This document shows, one piece after another, positions 31,457-40,642 of a stretch of DNA of 41,821 nucleotides; the first letter of the stretch is position 1; every line of letters begins with the position of its first letter. This DNA comes from CAYYMD01 sp964480425 (GTDB taxonomy: Bacteria > Planctomycetota > Phycisphaerae > SM23-33). The notes beneath the pieces are model-generated. The model did not search any database. It had not been told where the DNA came from and saw only the letters and a list, made by a program, of their open reading frames with translations. The translations under genes were made by a program, and so were the position numbers. Where the stretch lies: assembly GCA_964480425.1 (NCBI GenBank), contig CAYZPY010000005.1, positions 1 through 41,821 of the forward strand. The letters run 5' to 3'.

Positions 31457-32812
31457 ATGATGCAGCCCGAACGCATAAAGCCACTCAACGACAAACCCGC
31501 AGGGCGGGGGCGGTACGTGCTGTACTGGATGCAGTCCTCCCAGCGCGCACGCTGCAACCATGCCCTTCAACACGCAATCGCCCGCGCCAACGATCTTCGC
31601 CTGCCGGTGCTGGCGGCGTTGGGACTGACGGAAGATTACCCCCAGGCGAACCTGCGCCATTACCGCTTCATGCTCGAAGGTTTGGCGCGGACCGCGCGGG
31701 AACTGCGCGAAAAGAAGGTCGCCTTCGTTGTCGAGAAAGGTTCGCCGGACAAGATTGCGCTTAAATACGCCTCCGATGCGGCGCTCATCGTGGTCGACCG
31801 CGGATATCTGCACCACCAGCGCAAGTGGCGCAGGTCCGTGGCGCGAAAATCCAGTGTCCGCCTCGAGCAGGTCGAGGCCGACGCGATCGTCCCGGCCGAG
31901 GCGGTAAGCCGCAAGCAGGAATACGCGGCGCGCACTATACGCCCGAAGCACCATAAACTTTGGAAGAAATACCTTGTGCCGCTGGAAGAAGACGGGCCGC
32001 GAAAAGCCCACGACGTTATCCGCCCGCCCGGCCTGGATTTGGCCGACATAGACGCCATCCTTGCCGGTCTGAAAATAGACAAATCCGTGGCGCCCAGCCA
32101 GCGCTTCGTCGGCGGCACGGACAGGGCCGTAAAACTGCTCAAGGATTTTATTAAGAAAAAACTCGCCGGATATGCCGCAAACCGCAACGACCCCTCGCTG
32201 GAGTGCCAGTCGCACATGAGCCCGTACCTGCACTTCGGACAGATATCCCCGCTGGCGGTGGCGCTGGGGGTCTGGGACGCCCGCGCGCCGAGAGAGGACG
32301 TCGAGGCCTACCTGGAGGAGTTGCTCATCCGACGCGAACTGGCAATTAACTTCGTTACGTTCTGCGAGGATTACGACAGTTACAGGTGCGCGCCGTCGTG
32401 GGCGCGGGCAACGCTGAAGAAGCACCGTCGCGACAAGCGCCCCGCGCGCTACACGGCAGCGCAGATTGAGGCGGCCGAGACCGACGACGAATACTTCAAC
32501 GCGGCCATGCGCGAGATGCTGCACACAGGCAAGATGCACAATTACATGCGGATGTACTGGGGCAAGCGGATTTTAACGTGGACGGGCAGCCCGGCGTTTG
32601 CGTATCGCATGGCGCTGCGTCTTAACAACAAGTATTTTATCGACGGGCGCGACCCGTCCTCGTTCGCCAACGTGGGCTGGTTGTTCGGCCTGCACGACCG
32701 CCCCTGGGCTGAGAATCCGATTTTCGGCACCGTCCGTCGTATGACGGCTTCGGGCCTGGAGAGAAAATTCGACATGCCCGCATACCTCCGCCGGGCAGAG
32801 GACTGGAGATGA
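31457..32812 (+). CDS. phrB: Class II CPD photolyase
   Basis: The 451-residue protein belongs to the class II deoxyribodipyrimidine photolyases, flavoproteins that use light to split cyclobutane pyrimidine dimers in DNA. Characteristic features are the N-terminal photolyase domain (VLYWMQSSQRARCNHALQHA, about 21-40), SPYLHFGQISPLAV, the FAD-domain motif KMHNYMRMYWGKRIL and the class II signature RDPSSFANVGWLFGLHDRPW near the C-terminus. Two ATGs in tandem (31457 and 31460) are both plausible starts. A hairpin with a T-run follows the gene. Confidence 0.93.
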   Translation: MMQPERIKPLNDKPAGRGRYVLYWMQSSQRARCNHALQHAIARANDLRLPVLAALGLTEDYPQANLRHYRFMLEGLARTARELREKKVAFVVEKGSPDKIALKYASDAALIVVDRGYLHHQRKWRRSVARKSSVRLEQVEADAIVPAEAVSRKQEYAARTIRPKHHKLWKKYLVPLEEDGPRKAHDVIRPPGLDLADIDAILAGLKIDKSVAPSQRFVGGTDRAVKLLKDFIKKKLAGYAANRNDPSLECQSHMSPYLHFGQISPLAVALGVWDARAPREDVEAYLEELLIRRELAINFVTFCEDYDSYRCAPSWARATLKKHRRDKRPARYTAAQIEAAETDDEYFNAAMREMLHTGKMHNYMRMYWGKRILTWTGSPAFAYRMALRLNNKYFIDGRDPSSFANVGWLFGLHDRPWAENPIFGTVRRMTASGLERKFDMPAYLRRAEDWR

Positions 32813-32821
32813 CAAGTAGGA

Positions 32822-32855
32822 CGTGCAGGTTCTCCAGCCAGGGGGGTTCTGCACG
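32822..32855 (+). terminator. Long imperfect hairpin just after the photolyase gene
   Basis: CGTGCAG (32822-32828) and CTGCACG (32849-32855) form a 7-bp outer stem with a shorter inner pairing of CTCC and GGGG. It may protect the transcript end; the T-run lies after the next hairpin. Confidence 0.35.
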
Positions 32856-32884
32856 CGGAACGTGAAAGTATCTCTTACAAATAA

Positions 32885-32919
32885 GCGCGGCGTCGTGGGA
32901 ACGCCGCCGCGCCGTTTTT
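32885..32919 (+). terminator. Rho-independent terminator of the photolyase gene (REP-like palindrome copy 1)
   Basis: GCGCGGCG (32885-32892) pairs with CGCCGCGC (32905-32912), followed by TTTTT (32915-32919). The gap lies between convergent genes. The segment GGGAACGCCGCCGCGC (32897-32912) recurs inverted at 41665-41680. Confidence 0.7.
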
Positions 32920-32977
32920 AATGTCGCCGTCATGAATCCCGCGTGCCCGTCCGGCACGCTTTACCGCTACGGTCACG

Positions 32978-34354
32978 TTACAGTTTCCACCCGTTGCGGT
33001 AATCGTAATGGAGCAGTTCGTTGGCCTTTTCGTTGTTGGTGAATTTTCTTTTATTTGCGTCCCACAGGAGTTTCTCTCCGGGCAGTCGCATGGCCGGCAC
33101 GCCCAGCAGGACCATCTCGGTCAGCGGGCCGCCGTAATCGAAATTGGAACTGGCTTCCCGGCCGCCCTTGCACGAGCGGATCCAATCCTTTTCGTGTCCG
33201 CCCTTGATCCGTGGGATGGTCTTTGGCGGCAGGGAGGACCGCAGTTCCTTCATCCTCGATTCGGGTATGATGCGCAGCCCGCGGGCGCCGTGCGAGCCGT
33301 GCTTGACCGTCGCCTTTTCGCCGTAGATGACCGCGCCGCTTGAGTCCAGTTTTCTGCCCTCTTCGAGTTCCTTTGGCCTGGGGACTTTGAAATGCCCGTC
33401 GAACCACTTCAGCGTAACCGGCGGCATATTTCCGCGTGCTGGAAACTCGTATGTTAGTTTCACGGATATAGGGAAGACCTCGTCGGCGAGTTCCGGTTTT
33501 ACGTGCTCGACTTCGGCGCGGATGCTCTTTGGATGCCCAAGTTCCAGCGCCCAGAAGGACGGGTCCAGTATGTGGCATCCCATGTCGCCCAGCGAGCCGG
33601 TTCCGAAATCCAGCCAGCCGCGCCACTTGAACGGGTGATATGCGGGATGATAAGGCCGGTATTTCTGCGGGCCTATCCACAGGTCCCAGTCGAGGTGGTC
33701 CGGGCACTGCGGATTGCCTTTGGGCAACTCCCTTACGGCGAAGTTCGCGTACGACGGTTTGCCGATGGGCCTGTCGGACCATGCGTGGACCTCCCTGACC
33801 TGACCGAGCACGCCGGCGGCGAGCCACTCCTTGAGCAGGCGGATGTGTTCGAACGAGTGTCCCTGGTTGCCCATCTGCGTGCGGACCTTGTATTTGCGGG
33901 CGGCGGCGGTAATTTCACGGGCCTCGTGGACGGTGCGGGTAAGGGGCTTCTGGCAATAGACGTGTTTGCCGGTCTGCATGGCGGCCATCGTTATCACCGC
34001 GTGGGTGTGGTCGGGTGTGGCGACGATCACGGCGTCGATGTTTTTTTGCTTGTCGAGCATGACGCGGAAGTCTTTGTACTTAGCGGACTTGGGGTACTTT
34101 TTGAATGCCCCGGCGGCCTCCTTCCAATCCACGTCGCAGAGGGCGACGATATTTTCGTCGCCGCATGCGCGGACGTTCGCCATGCCTATTCCGCTGGCGC
34201 CGATGCACGCGATGTTCAACTTGTCGCTGGGGGGCTTTTTACCTTTGCCCAGTATGTGGCGGGGAACGATGGAGATGGTGGCCGACGCGGCGACGGCCGA
34301 GTTGAACCGCCGTCGCGTTATTTTGTTTTGGGCAGCGGATTCGGTGCGATTCAT
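32978..34354 (-). CDS. Tat-exported Gfo/Idh/MocA-family oxidoreductase
   Basis: The start chosen is the ATG at 34354 (AAAGGAAA upstream), giving 458 residues. The N-terminus has a twin-arginine signal, KITRRRFNSAVAASATIS (about 11-28). The mature protein starts the NAD(P)-binding Rossmann fold with LNIACIGASGIGMANV. Then come AVIVATPDHTHAVITMAAMQ and the family lysine in GKHVYCQKPLTRTVHEA (the EKP motif as QKP). The C-terminal substrate domain includes HILDPSFWALELGHP. Family members oxidise or reduce sugars and glycosides; several Tat-exported ones are known in planctomycetes. The substrate cannot be named. A 63-residue longer reading is rejected because it lacks a signal peptide at its N-terminus. 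Confidence 0.9.
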   Translation of the reverse strand: MNRTESAAQNKITRRRFNSAVAASATISIVPRHILGKGKKPPSDKLNIACIGASGIGMANVRACGDENIVALCDVDWKEAAGAFKKYPKSAKYKDFRVMLDKQKNIDAVIVATPDHTHAVITMAAMQTGKHVYCQKPLTRTVHEAREITAAARKYKVRTQMGNQGHSFEHIRLLKEWLAAGVLGQVREVHAWSDRPIGKPSYANFAVRELPKGNPQCPDHLDWDLWIGPQKYRPYHPAYHPFKWRGWLDFGTGSLGDMGCHILDPSFWALELGHPKSIRAEVEHVKPELADEVFPISVKLTYEFPARGNMPPVTLKWFDGHFKVPRPKELEEGRKLDSSGAVIYGEKATVKHGSHGARGLRIIPESRMKELRSSLPPKTIPRIKGGHEKDWIRSCKGGREASSNFDYGGPLTEMVLLGVPAMRLPGEKLLWDANKRKFTNNEKANELLHYDYRNGWKL

Positions 34355-34628
34355 CGGCGTTTCCTTTCGAACATTATTTACCTGGCTACCTGCCGTCGGT
34401 GTGCGATTGTTCTTTTCATGGCGAATCAACCTTTGGTCGTCGGCGTCGCGTCGATGTAACACGATTATAATTGATAATTTCGCTGCGTGTAGAGGGGGCA
34501 GGGCGAGCGAGACCGTCCGAAAGAACGGGATTGTTCGCGGCAATACCGGATCCGCTTGAGGATCCTATTATTCCGCGGCAAACGGTCAGGAAAATCAATT
34601 TCCGCACGCCGTTGCCGGGATTCAGCCA

Positions 34629-34701
34629 TACCCCCACGGGGACTCGAACCCCGGTCTCCAGGATGAGAACCTGATATCCTAGGCCGCTAGACGATGGGGG
34701 C
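34629..34701 (-). tRNA. tRNA-Glu (anticodon CTC)
   Basis: On the minus strand a 73-nt cloverleaf is formed: acceptor GCCCCCA with TGGGGGT (one G-U pair), the tRNA-Glu-like D region ATCGTCTAGCGGCCTAGGA, anticodon loop TTCTCAT (U33, anticodon CTC) and T-arm CGGGG/CCCCG with TTCGAGT. CCA is not encoded. Confidence 0.93.
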
Positions 34702-34758
34702 GTGTTAGTGTGTATTTTCACCTGCCCGGGCGGGTTTCGCCCGCGCGTCGGTTTACGA

Positions 34759-34787
34759 ATATTATCATCCGTTGCGCCGTCGGTCAA
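34759..34787 (-). promoter_or_regulatory. Sigma70 promoter of tRNA-Glu
   Basis: On the minus strand, TTGACC (34787-34782) and TAATAT (34764-34759) are separated by exactly 17 nt, about 58 nt upstream of the tRNA 5' end. A GC-rich hairpin lies between promoter and tRNA. Confidence 0.65.
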
Positions 34788-34860
34788 CGTTAAATGTCGC
34801 CTCCCGGGCGGTGCGTCGGGAATATAAAGAAATTTTCTCAACGGGGCGGGTGAAAAAGCG

Positions 34861-34866
34861 TATAAT
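34861..34866 (+). promoter_or_regulatory. TATAAT box, distal promoter candidate for the sigma factor
   Basis: A perfect TATAAT lies 170 nt upstream of the sigma gene start. No good -35 is visible at the right distance. Confidence 0.35.
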
Positions 34867-34954
34867 AGTATGAAATAAATGCGGAGCATTACAGGAACGC
34901 CATGACGTAAACGCGCCGGAGGCGGAATACCGGGCATATCGTAAATATTCACAA

Positions 34955-34983
34955 TTGACCGTGAAACCATCAAAAGATTAAAA
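34955..34983 (+). promoter_or_regulatory. Proximal promoter candidate for the sigma factor
   Basis: TTGACC (34955-34960) is followed after 17 nt by TTAAAA (34978-34983), about 53 nt before the start codon. Together with the TATAAT at 34861 this gives two possible starts for the gene; the rest of the 334-nt gap holds no gene. Confidence 0.5.
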
Positions 34984-35035
34984 TCCGGGATTCGTACATT
35001 ACGATAATCGCAAGGCGCAACTGCGGAGAATGCCG

Positions 35036-36727
35036 ATGAGTGACGCTGTCGAGTCGAGTGTAAAGAAACTACTGGCCAAGGGTAAAAAGCGCGGTTTCCT
35101 CACTTACGAGGAGGTCAACGACGACCTCCCGGACGAGTCGGTGGCGCCGGATCGCCTGGATTCGCTGCTGATGACGCTGGACGAGATGGGAATCGAGCTG
35201 ATAGACGAGGCCGAGGCCGAGCGTCGCGAGCCGTTCGCCGAAGACGAACAGGAAGCCCAACAGGACAAGGAAGACGAGAAAACCGGGCTGGAGGACCTGG
35301 AATCCATAGGGCGGCGCACCGACGACCCGGTCCGCATGTATCTTCAGCAGATGGGCGAGATACCTCTGTTGACGCGCGAGGAGGAAATCGCGCTGGCCAA
35401 GAAAATCGAGATGACGCGGATGCACTTCCGACGGCGCGTGCTGGAGAGCGATTACGCCATCCGCCAGGCGATGGACATCCTCACGCAGGTCTATAACAGC
35501 GAACTGCCTTTCGACAGGACTATGAAGGTTTCCACTGCGGAGAACCTGTCCAAGGAGACCATCCTGTCGCGCATGCCGGACAACCTCGAGACGCTCAACA
35601 GGATGGTCCGATGCAACAATTCCGACTGGGAGACTCTCGGTTCTTCGCGCATATCCGCGCAGAAGCGCAAGCGCGTGCTCCGCGGGCTGTGGCGGCGGCG
35701 CCGGCGGGCGGCCAAACTGCTGGAGGAACTGTCGCTGCGGACTTCGCGGATACAGCCGCTGATGAGGAAACTTCAGCACATATCCGCCAAGATGAAGCAA
35801 ATCCGGAGCGACCTGGACAACGCCGCAAAGAAGAACATACCGCCCGAGGACGCCGAGGTGATGGGCGAGGAACTACAGGGTCTGACCGACCTGGTGATGG
35901 AAGAGCCCGAGATGCTCCACAAGCGCGTCAAGGCCATTCAGAAGGTCTTCAACGATTACGAGCACGCCAAGCGCGAACTGTCCAGCGGGAACCTCCGCCT
36001 GGTGGTTTCCATAGCCAAGAAGTACCGCAACCGCGGGCTTCCGTTCCTTGACATTATCCAGGAGGGCAACACCGGTCTGATGCGCGCGGTGGACAAGTAC
36101 GAGTACCGTCGTGGTTACAAGTTTTCGACCTACGCCACGTGGTGGATACGCCAGGCGATAACCCGCGCCATCGCCGATCACGCACGGACCATCCGCATAC
36201 CGGTGCACATGATCGAGACAATGTCTCGCCTGCGGAACGTGGCCAAGCAGTTGGTGCAGGAGGTCGGCAGGGAGCCGACGGTCGAGGAGATAGCCGAACG
36301 CTCCGGGATGGAGATTTCCGAGACCAGGCGCGTGATGAAGATGTCGCACCGCCCGATTTCCCTGGACCGCCCGGTGGGCGACACGGAGGACTCGTACTTC
36401 GGCGACTTCATCGAGGACGACACCGCCGAGAGCCCGGTCGAGACGGCCGGAAGCGAAATGCTGAAGGACCGCATCGAGGAAATCCTAAAGACCCTGACAT
36501 ACCGCGAGCGGGAGATAATCAAACTTCGCTACGGCATCGGCGACGGATACACCTACACGCTGGAAGAGGTGGGGCGGATATTCAAGGTCACCCGCGAGCG
36601 TGTCCGTCAGGTCGAGGCCAAGGCCATCCGCAAACTCCAGCACCCCGTCCGGGCGCGCAAACTGGAGGGCTTCCTCGACAAGACGCCCGAAGAGCAGGAA
36701 GCGGAGAATTTCGAAACCTCCCTGTGA
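35036..36727 (+). CDS. rpoD: Primary RNA polymerase sigma factor (sigma70/RpoD)
   Basis: The start chosen is the ATG at 35036 (563 residues), because GGAGA lies 7 nt before it, whereas the ATG at 35030 is only 1-2 nt from that site. Region 1.1 is present (about 1-60), followed by an acidic linker, region 1.2 (DDPVRMYLQQMGEIPLLTRE, about 96-115), region 2 (NLRLVVSIAKKYRNRGLPFL and the tryptophan-rich FSTYATWWIRQAITRAI, about 315-385), region 3 and region 4 with the -35-binding helix (VGRIFKVTRERVRQVEAKAI). The presence of 1.1 marks the housekeeping sigma factor. The DNA-binding regions look standard, which fits the sigma70-like promoters seen in the window. Confidence 0.95.
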   Translation: MSDAVESSVKKLLAKGKKRGFLTYEEVNDDLPDESVAPDRLDSLLMTLDEMGIELIDEAEAERREPFAEDEQEAQQDKEDEKTGLEDLESIGRRTDDPVRMYLQQMGEIPLLTREEEIALAKKIEMTRMHFRRRVLESDYAIRQAMDILTQVYNSELPFDRTMKVSTAENLSKETILSRMPDNLETLNRMVRCNNSDWETLGSSRISAQKRKRVLRGLWRRRRRAAKLLEELSLRTSRIQPLMRKLQHISAKMKQIRSDLDNAAKKNIPPEDAEVMGEELQGLTDLVMEEPEMLHKRVKAIQKVFNDYEHAKRELSSGNLRLVVSIAKKYRNRGLPFLDIIQEGNTGLMRAVDKYEYRRGYKFSTYATWWIRQAITRAIADHARTIRIPVHMIETMSRLRNVAKQLVQEVGREPTVEEIAERSGMEISETRRVMKMSHRPISLDRPVGDTEDSYFGDFIEDDTAESPVETAGSEMLKDRIEEILKTLTYREREIIKLRYGIGDGYTYTLEEVGRIFKVTRERVRQVEAKAIRKLQHPVRARKLEGFLDKTPEEQEAENFETSL

Positions 36728-36768
36728 TGGGCGACGGTCGAATCCCGACGGATTTATACTGAAAAACT

Positions 36769-36792
36769 GCGGCGGCGTGGCAGCGCCGCCGC
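36769..36792. repeat. REP-like palindrome copy 2
   Basis: GCGGCGGCG (36769-36777) and CGCCGCCGC (36784-36792) form a 9-bp stem with loop TGGCAG, 41 nt after the sigma factor stop, in the gap between convergent genes. It may serve as terminator. Confidence 0.6.
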
Positions 36793-36819
36793 GTAAAATC
36801 AGCGAATGTTATTTATCGC

Positions 36820-36839
36820 GGTGGCGTAGGAACGCCACC
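36820..36839. repeat. REP-like palindrome copy 3
   Basis: GGTGGCG (36820-36826) and CGCCACC (36833-36839) form a 7-bp stem with loop TAGGAA, 9 nt beyond the DsbD stop (minus strand). It shares the core GGAACGCC with copies 1 and 4. Confidence 0.6.
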
Positions 36840-36848
36840 ACGCCGAGC

Positions 36849-38735
36849 TCAATCCTTTTTTAGCGGTTTTTGTTTGGCTTGTTCGACGGCCTTCAGCGCC
36901 GAAAACAGTTCCTTCTTCGAGAATTTACCTACCAGCGCCACGGGCGGGCCATGGCGGGGCGGATACAACAGCGTCAGGGGCGGGGCCTGGTTGAGCCGGT
37001 CGTAGATTAATTCCCCGCCCGGCGAGTCCTCGTTGGTGACGTCGGCCTCCAGGGCAAGCACGTTGCGGCGCTGCAGTTCGTCGGCCACCTCCCGATCGTC
37101 GTAAATCGTCCAGTCCACCCACTTGCACGAGCCGCACCACGAGGCGGTGAATTTCAGCAGCACGCCCCGGCCGTTTTCTCGCGCCTCGGCGAGCCGGGAG
37201 GGGGTGTAGTCCTGGAATTTCACCGTCGGACCGCCAGGCGGTGTGAGCATCCAGTAGCCCGCGCCCAGCGCCAGGGCGACGGCGACGCCCCGGATTATCC
37301 ACTTTCGCAGGCGCGGGGTGTCGAACCGCACCCATCTGCCCCACATCCAAAGGGACAACACCAGCACCACGCCGTAGGCGCCGACCCACGTGGGGTAGGA
37401 ATCCCGCCCCAGCGTGCCCAGCAGCCAGACCGCCACGATAAGAATAATGAATCCGATGCCTTCCTTTAGCAGTTCGGTCCACCGCCCGGGTTTGGGGATT
37501 TTATCCACCAGCGATGGGAAAGCCGCCAGCACGGCGTGGGGAAACGCCATCCCCGCGCCCAGCAGCACGATGGAGACGGTTCCCAGCCATAGCGGCTGCA
37601 ACTGTGCCCAGGCGAGCGCCACCATAAGGATGGCAAAACTGCACGGTGTGGACATTATTGCCAGCATAAGACCCATACCGGCGGCGGTGAGGTGGTCGCG
37701 TCTGCCCCTGCGCCGCTCGGCGCCCATGTCCGCCACGCGCCGGGGCACAAACACGGTGAACACGCCGAACAGGTTAGCCGCCAGGGCAACCAGCAGCAGG
37801 CCCAGCCCGGCGCGGAAAAACCTGTTCTGGAAGTGCCGCCCCCACTGGAACGCCTGCTGTGTCAGCACGTGCAGGATGACGTTCACCACCGCCAGCGCGG
37901 CGAAGAACAGCACTATGCCGGCGGCGAACGCCAGTCCCAGCGTGACGAAGCGCCGGCGGGATTTACCGGCCAGGTCAACCACCGTCAGTATCCTGATGGG
38001 GATCACCGGAAGCACGCACGGTGTGACGTTGAGGATGAGCCCGGCCAGTATCGCCAGTCCCAGTCCGCCCACGGCACCTATCCGGAGCAGGTCGTACCCG
38101 CCCAGGACAGCGGGGCTCTGGGATTCTTTTTGTCGGGCCTTTGGGAGCATTTCGGCTGGCATCGCCTCGTTCAGGCCGACCTGGAGTTCCTCGTTCCAGG
38201 CCTCTGCCGGGGCGGACCGTTCGCCGATTGTTACCTGGACCGAGGGCTCGGTGCTTACGTCCACGCAGAATTCCCGGCATATCTGTCCTTCCAGGCGGAG
38301 TTTGATTTCGCGGGCGCCCGCTTGGGCGTCCTTCGGGACTCGCAGGCGGACGTAGGCCACGGCCCGGTTCTTGTACACGTAGTTGGTGACGGATTTTCTG
38401 CCCAGGTCGGTCTGGTATTCCTTATCTTTGGGCCAGAGTATCTCCACGACCTCGAACGCGTCGGTCTCGACCGACAGGCGCCCCGGCTTGGGCCGGAAGT
38501 CTTCGTCCCCTCCCGGCGCCGGGCTGTAAAAGACCCACCCGTCGGGTATTTCGAAGACGACTGCCACGTGCAATACCTCCACCGGCGCCGCGCTACTGTT
38601 GGACGGGACGGCCTGTGCGGTGAAGTGCTGCTGCGCGTAGGACGTGCCGGCCGCGCCCAGCGGGTCGAAGGGTTCGGGGAACTGCGCCGCGGCGCCTGCG
38701 GCCAGCAGCAAAAGTATAATCAACGGTCGTTTCAT
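36849..38735 (-). CDS. dsbD: Thiol:disulfide interchange protein DsbD-like
   Basis: The start chosen is the ATG at 38735, giving 628 residues with a signal peptide (about 1-17). The N-terminal periplasmic domain has the cysteine pair C153/C157 (ICREFC). The membrane domain of about eight helices has the paired cysteines C240 (ILNVTPCVLP) and C365 (MSTPCSFAIL). The C-terminal thioredoxin-like domain carries CGSC (C534/C537 in FTASWCGSCKWVDW). Electrons pass from cytoplasmic thioredoxin through these three cysteine pairs to periplasmic thiol proteins. A longer in-frame reading upstream lacks a signal and crosses the neighbouring gene's promoter, so it is rejected. Confidence 0.93.
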   Translation of the reverse strand: MKRPLIILLLLAAGAAAQFPEPFDPLGAAGTSYAQQHFTAQAVPSNSSAAPVEVLHVAVVFEIPDGWVFYSPAPGGDEDFRPKPGRLSVETDAFEVVEILWPKDKEYQTDLGRKSVTNYVYKNRAVAYVRLRVPKDAQAGAREIKLRLEGQICREFCVDVSTEPSVQVTIGERSAPAEAWNEELQVGLNEAMPAEMLPKARQKESQSPAVLGGYDLLRIGAVGGLGLAILAGLILNVTPCVLPVIPIRILTVVDLAGKSRRRFVTLGLAFAAGIVLFFAALAVVNVILHVLTQQAFQWGRHFQNRFFRAGLGLLLVALAANLFGVFTVFVPRRVADMGAERRRGRRDHLTAAGMGLMLAIMSTPCSFAILMVALAWAQLQPLWLGTVSIVLLGAGMAFPHAVLAAFPSLVDKIPKPGRWTELLKEGIGFIILIVAVWLLGTLGRDSYPTWVGAYGVVLVLSLWMWGRWVRFDTPRLRKWIIRGVAVALALGAGYWMLTPPGGPTVKFQDYTPSRLAEARENGRGVLLKFTASWCGSCKWVDWTIYDDREVADELQRRNVLALEADVTNEDSPGGELIYDRLNQAPPLTLLYPPRHGPPVALVGKFSKKELFSALKAVEQAKQKPLKKD

Positions 38736-38780
38736 GGGCGTCTCCGCATAGTAATTCGCTACAATAACATGATATGCGTT

Positions 38781-38788
38781 ATTATAGT
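38781..38788. promoter_or_regulatory. Overlapping divergent -10 boxes between dsbD and the TPR gene
   Basis: TATAGT (38783-38788) on the plus strand and TATAAT (38786-38781) on the minus strand overlap. They are suitably placed for the TPR gene start at 38821 and the dsbD start at 38735. The -35 elements are weak on both sides. Confidence 0.4.
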
Positions 38789-38820
38789 ATGAAACGGTAA
38801 TGTTAACAGACTGGTGCGAC

Positions 38821-40641
38821 ATGCGGCGTTTCATTCTTATATTTTTGGTGTGCGTGATCGTCGCGGCGGTGCGCGGTGACTCGGTGTACATGAAGGACGG
38901 CAAGATATACCGCGGAAAGACCACCCGCAAGGGCGACGTGGTGCGGATCGAGACGTCCGGGGGGACTGTGAGCGTCTCGGTCGACGACGTTCTGACCATC
39001 GTGCGCAGCGAGACGCTGGAAGGCGACGATGAGCCCCCGGAGGATGCTCCAACGGACGATAAACCTCCCGACGACGCAGCGCCCCGGACCGCTCCGGCCA
39101 ATGACGAGCCCGTCGGACCGGTCGATACCAACGTCGCCGATGGGGGCGACGGTTCCTACCGGATGCCGCCCTCGACGTTCAGTATCTCGGGGGCGCGGCG
39201 ACCCGAGCCGGTGGTGTTCATGCTGATGCGGCAATTTCGGTCCACGCCGGCGGGCAGAGAAACATTCCAGCTGCGAGAGCAGATAAAGCAGTGGCGAATT
39301 CTCGCACACGACCGCAAGAGAAAAACGCTCAACAGGTGGCTGGAGCCCGAGCAGATTGTCAAGCGGAGGGAAATATTCTTCAAGTCCCTCAGCGAGGCGC
39401 AGAACCTGTTGAGCGAGTCCCAAAGCACACGTTCCGATGATCCCCACGAAGAGGCAAAGAAGCAAAAACTTCGCCGCCAGGGTCTGTACAAGCTTCGCAA
39501 GACGGCCCAGGTCTGGCCGGACCCTCTTATCCGCAAATTCCTGATGGGCGTGGCGAACTACAGGAGCGACAACCACCGCGGCGCCAAGCAACTGTTCGAG
39601 GAATGCATCGAGGAGGCGCCGTACCTGGCTGGATTTCACCAGGGACTGGCAATGGCGCAGGCGGCCTCCGAGAGGCACATCGAGGCGCTTGGAAAGTATC
39701 TCGACGCCCTCCGACTGGCGCCCACCTCGCCGCAGGCGGTGAACATGGTCCGCCAAGCCATGAAGAAGGTTCCCGGTCGGCAAACCTCACACCAGGTGTA
39801 CCTGCGCGCAAAGGAGATAATGAAACAGTATTCCGAAGATTCCGATTACGGAATGCGGTATTCGCGCGGGAGGACGTACTGGCTGCTTCCGGGCGGACGC
39901 CGGGGATGGTATGATCGCTTTCCCCAAGACGAACCGCTTCCGGAACCGCCGTTCGATCGTTTCGTGTTCCAACAGGCCGTCGGCGTGCCGGTGAGCCAAG
40001 ACGTGCTGATGGCCGACGCCAATGTGCTCGACGACGCACTGGCGGCGTTTGTGCGGATAGACTCCACGACAGTCGCGGCGACCGAGGTAAGAAAGAGTCA
40101 TTATTCTTCGGGCTCGGGCAGGTCCACCGATGAATTATCGTCGGTGACCGTAAGGGGATATACGTTCACGCCGATTAAGATCCCCGACGAGGCCGATTAC
40201 CCCCCGGGCACGGAGGTGAGGGTCTTGACGACCAATCTGTATACCCGCATGGGCTCGAACATTCATAAGATTCCCGGCCGGGTGAAAATCAAAGACGACG
40301 AACAGGAGAAAAAGGACGAGGGTAAAGACAAAGATAAGGCGAAAATCGGCGTAACCGCCCGTCTGCTCGCCGGCGAATCAGGCGGGGTGGTGCTTACCGA
40401 CCAGGGGCAACTGGTGGGATTCCTCCCCGGCAAGACCGACGTGACCGCCGACGACGGGGGCAAGGACCGCTTTATGGGTCTTTCACAGATAAGCGAGCTT
40501 GCAAAGAAACTCGCTTCACGCCGGGGCGGCATGTCATATTACTCCTCGACCAGGTGGAACCCGCCACAGCGCAAGGTCGAGGGAAACGCCTTTATAATTT
40601 ACGTGGTCAAGGCCGAAAAATTCGGCAAGGACGAACGCTGA
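38821..40641 (+). CDS. Secreted TPR-containing protein, function unknown
   Basis: The start chosen is the ATG at 38821 (606 residues) because MRRFILIFLVCVIVAAVRG then forms a clean signal peptide; the ATG at 38800 lies only about 12 nt after the -10 box. After the signal comes DSVYMKDGKIYRGKTTRKGD (about 20-39), an SH3-like beta domain, then an acidic Pro-rich linker. A helical TPR-type region follows (about 240-330, for example AKQLFEECIEEAPYLAGFHQ and RHIEALGKYLDALRLAPTSP). The C-terminal part has a Lys/Asp-rich linker (EKKDEGKDKDKAKIG) and a small beta-rich end. I recognise no characterised family. It is followed after 1 nt by the radical SAM gene. Confidence 0.75.
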   Translation: MRRFILIFLVCVIVAAVRGDSVYMKDGKIYRGKTTRKGDVVRIETSGGTVSVSVDDVLTIVRSETLEGDDEPPEDAPTDDKPPDDAAPRTAPANDEPVGPVDTNVADGGDGSYRMPPSTFSISGARRPEPVVFMLMRQFRSTPAGRETFQLREQIKQWRILAHDRKRKTLNRWLEPEQIVKRREIFFKSLSEAQNLLSESQSTRSDDPHEEAKKQKLRRQGLYKLRKTAQVWPDPLIRKFLMGVANYRSDNHRGAKQLFEECIEEAPYLAGFHQGLAMAQAASERHIEALGKYLDALRLAPTSPQAVNMVRQAMKKVPGRQTSHQVYLRAKEIMKQYSEDSDYGMRYSRGRTYWLLPGGRRGWYDRFPQDEPLPEPPFDRFVFQQAVGVPVSQDVLMADANVLDDALAAFVRIDSTTVAATEVRKSHYSSGSGRSTDELSSVTVRGYTFTPIKIPDEADYPPGTEVRVLTTNLYTRMGSNIHKIPGRVKIKDDEQEKKDEGKDKDKAKIGVTARLLAGESGGVVLTDQGQLVGFLPGKTDVTADDGGKDRFMGLSQISELAKKLASRRGGMSYYSSTRWNPPQRKVEGNAFIIYVVKAEKFGKDER

Positions 40642-40642
40642 G

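Noticed and set aside
34355..34543. 63-codon extension of the Gfo/Idh/MocA oxidoreductase
   Set aside because: It would bury the twin-arginine signal inside the protein. The ATG at 34354 has a ribosome site and places the signal at the N-terminus.
34548..34565. Two GGATCC sites forming a potential hairpin after tRNA-Glu
   Set aside because: Each site is self-complementary, so the hairpin is automatic once the hexamer is repeated, and there is no T-run; chance is likely.
38736..39131. N-terminal extension of dsbD
   Set aside because: It is antisense to the start of the TPR gene and would displace the signal peptide; the ATG at 38735 is preferred.
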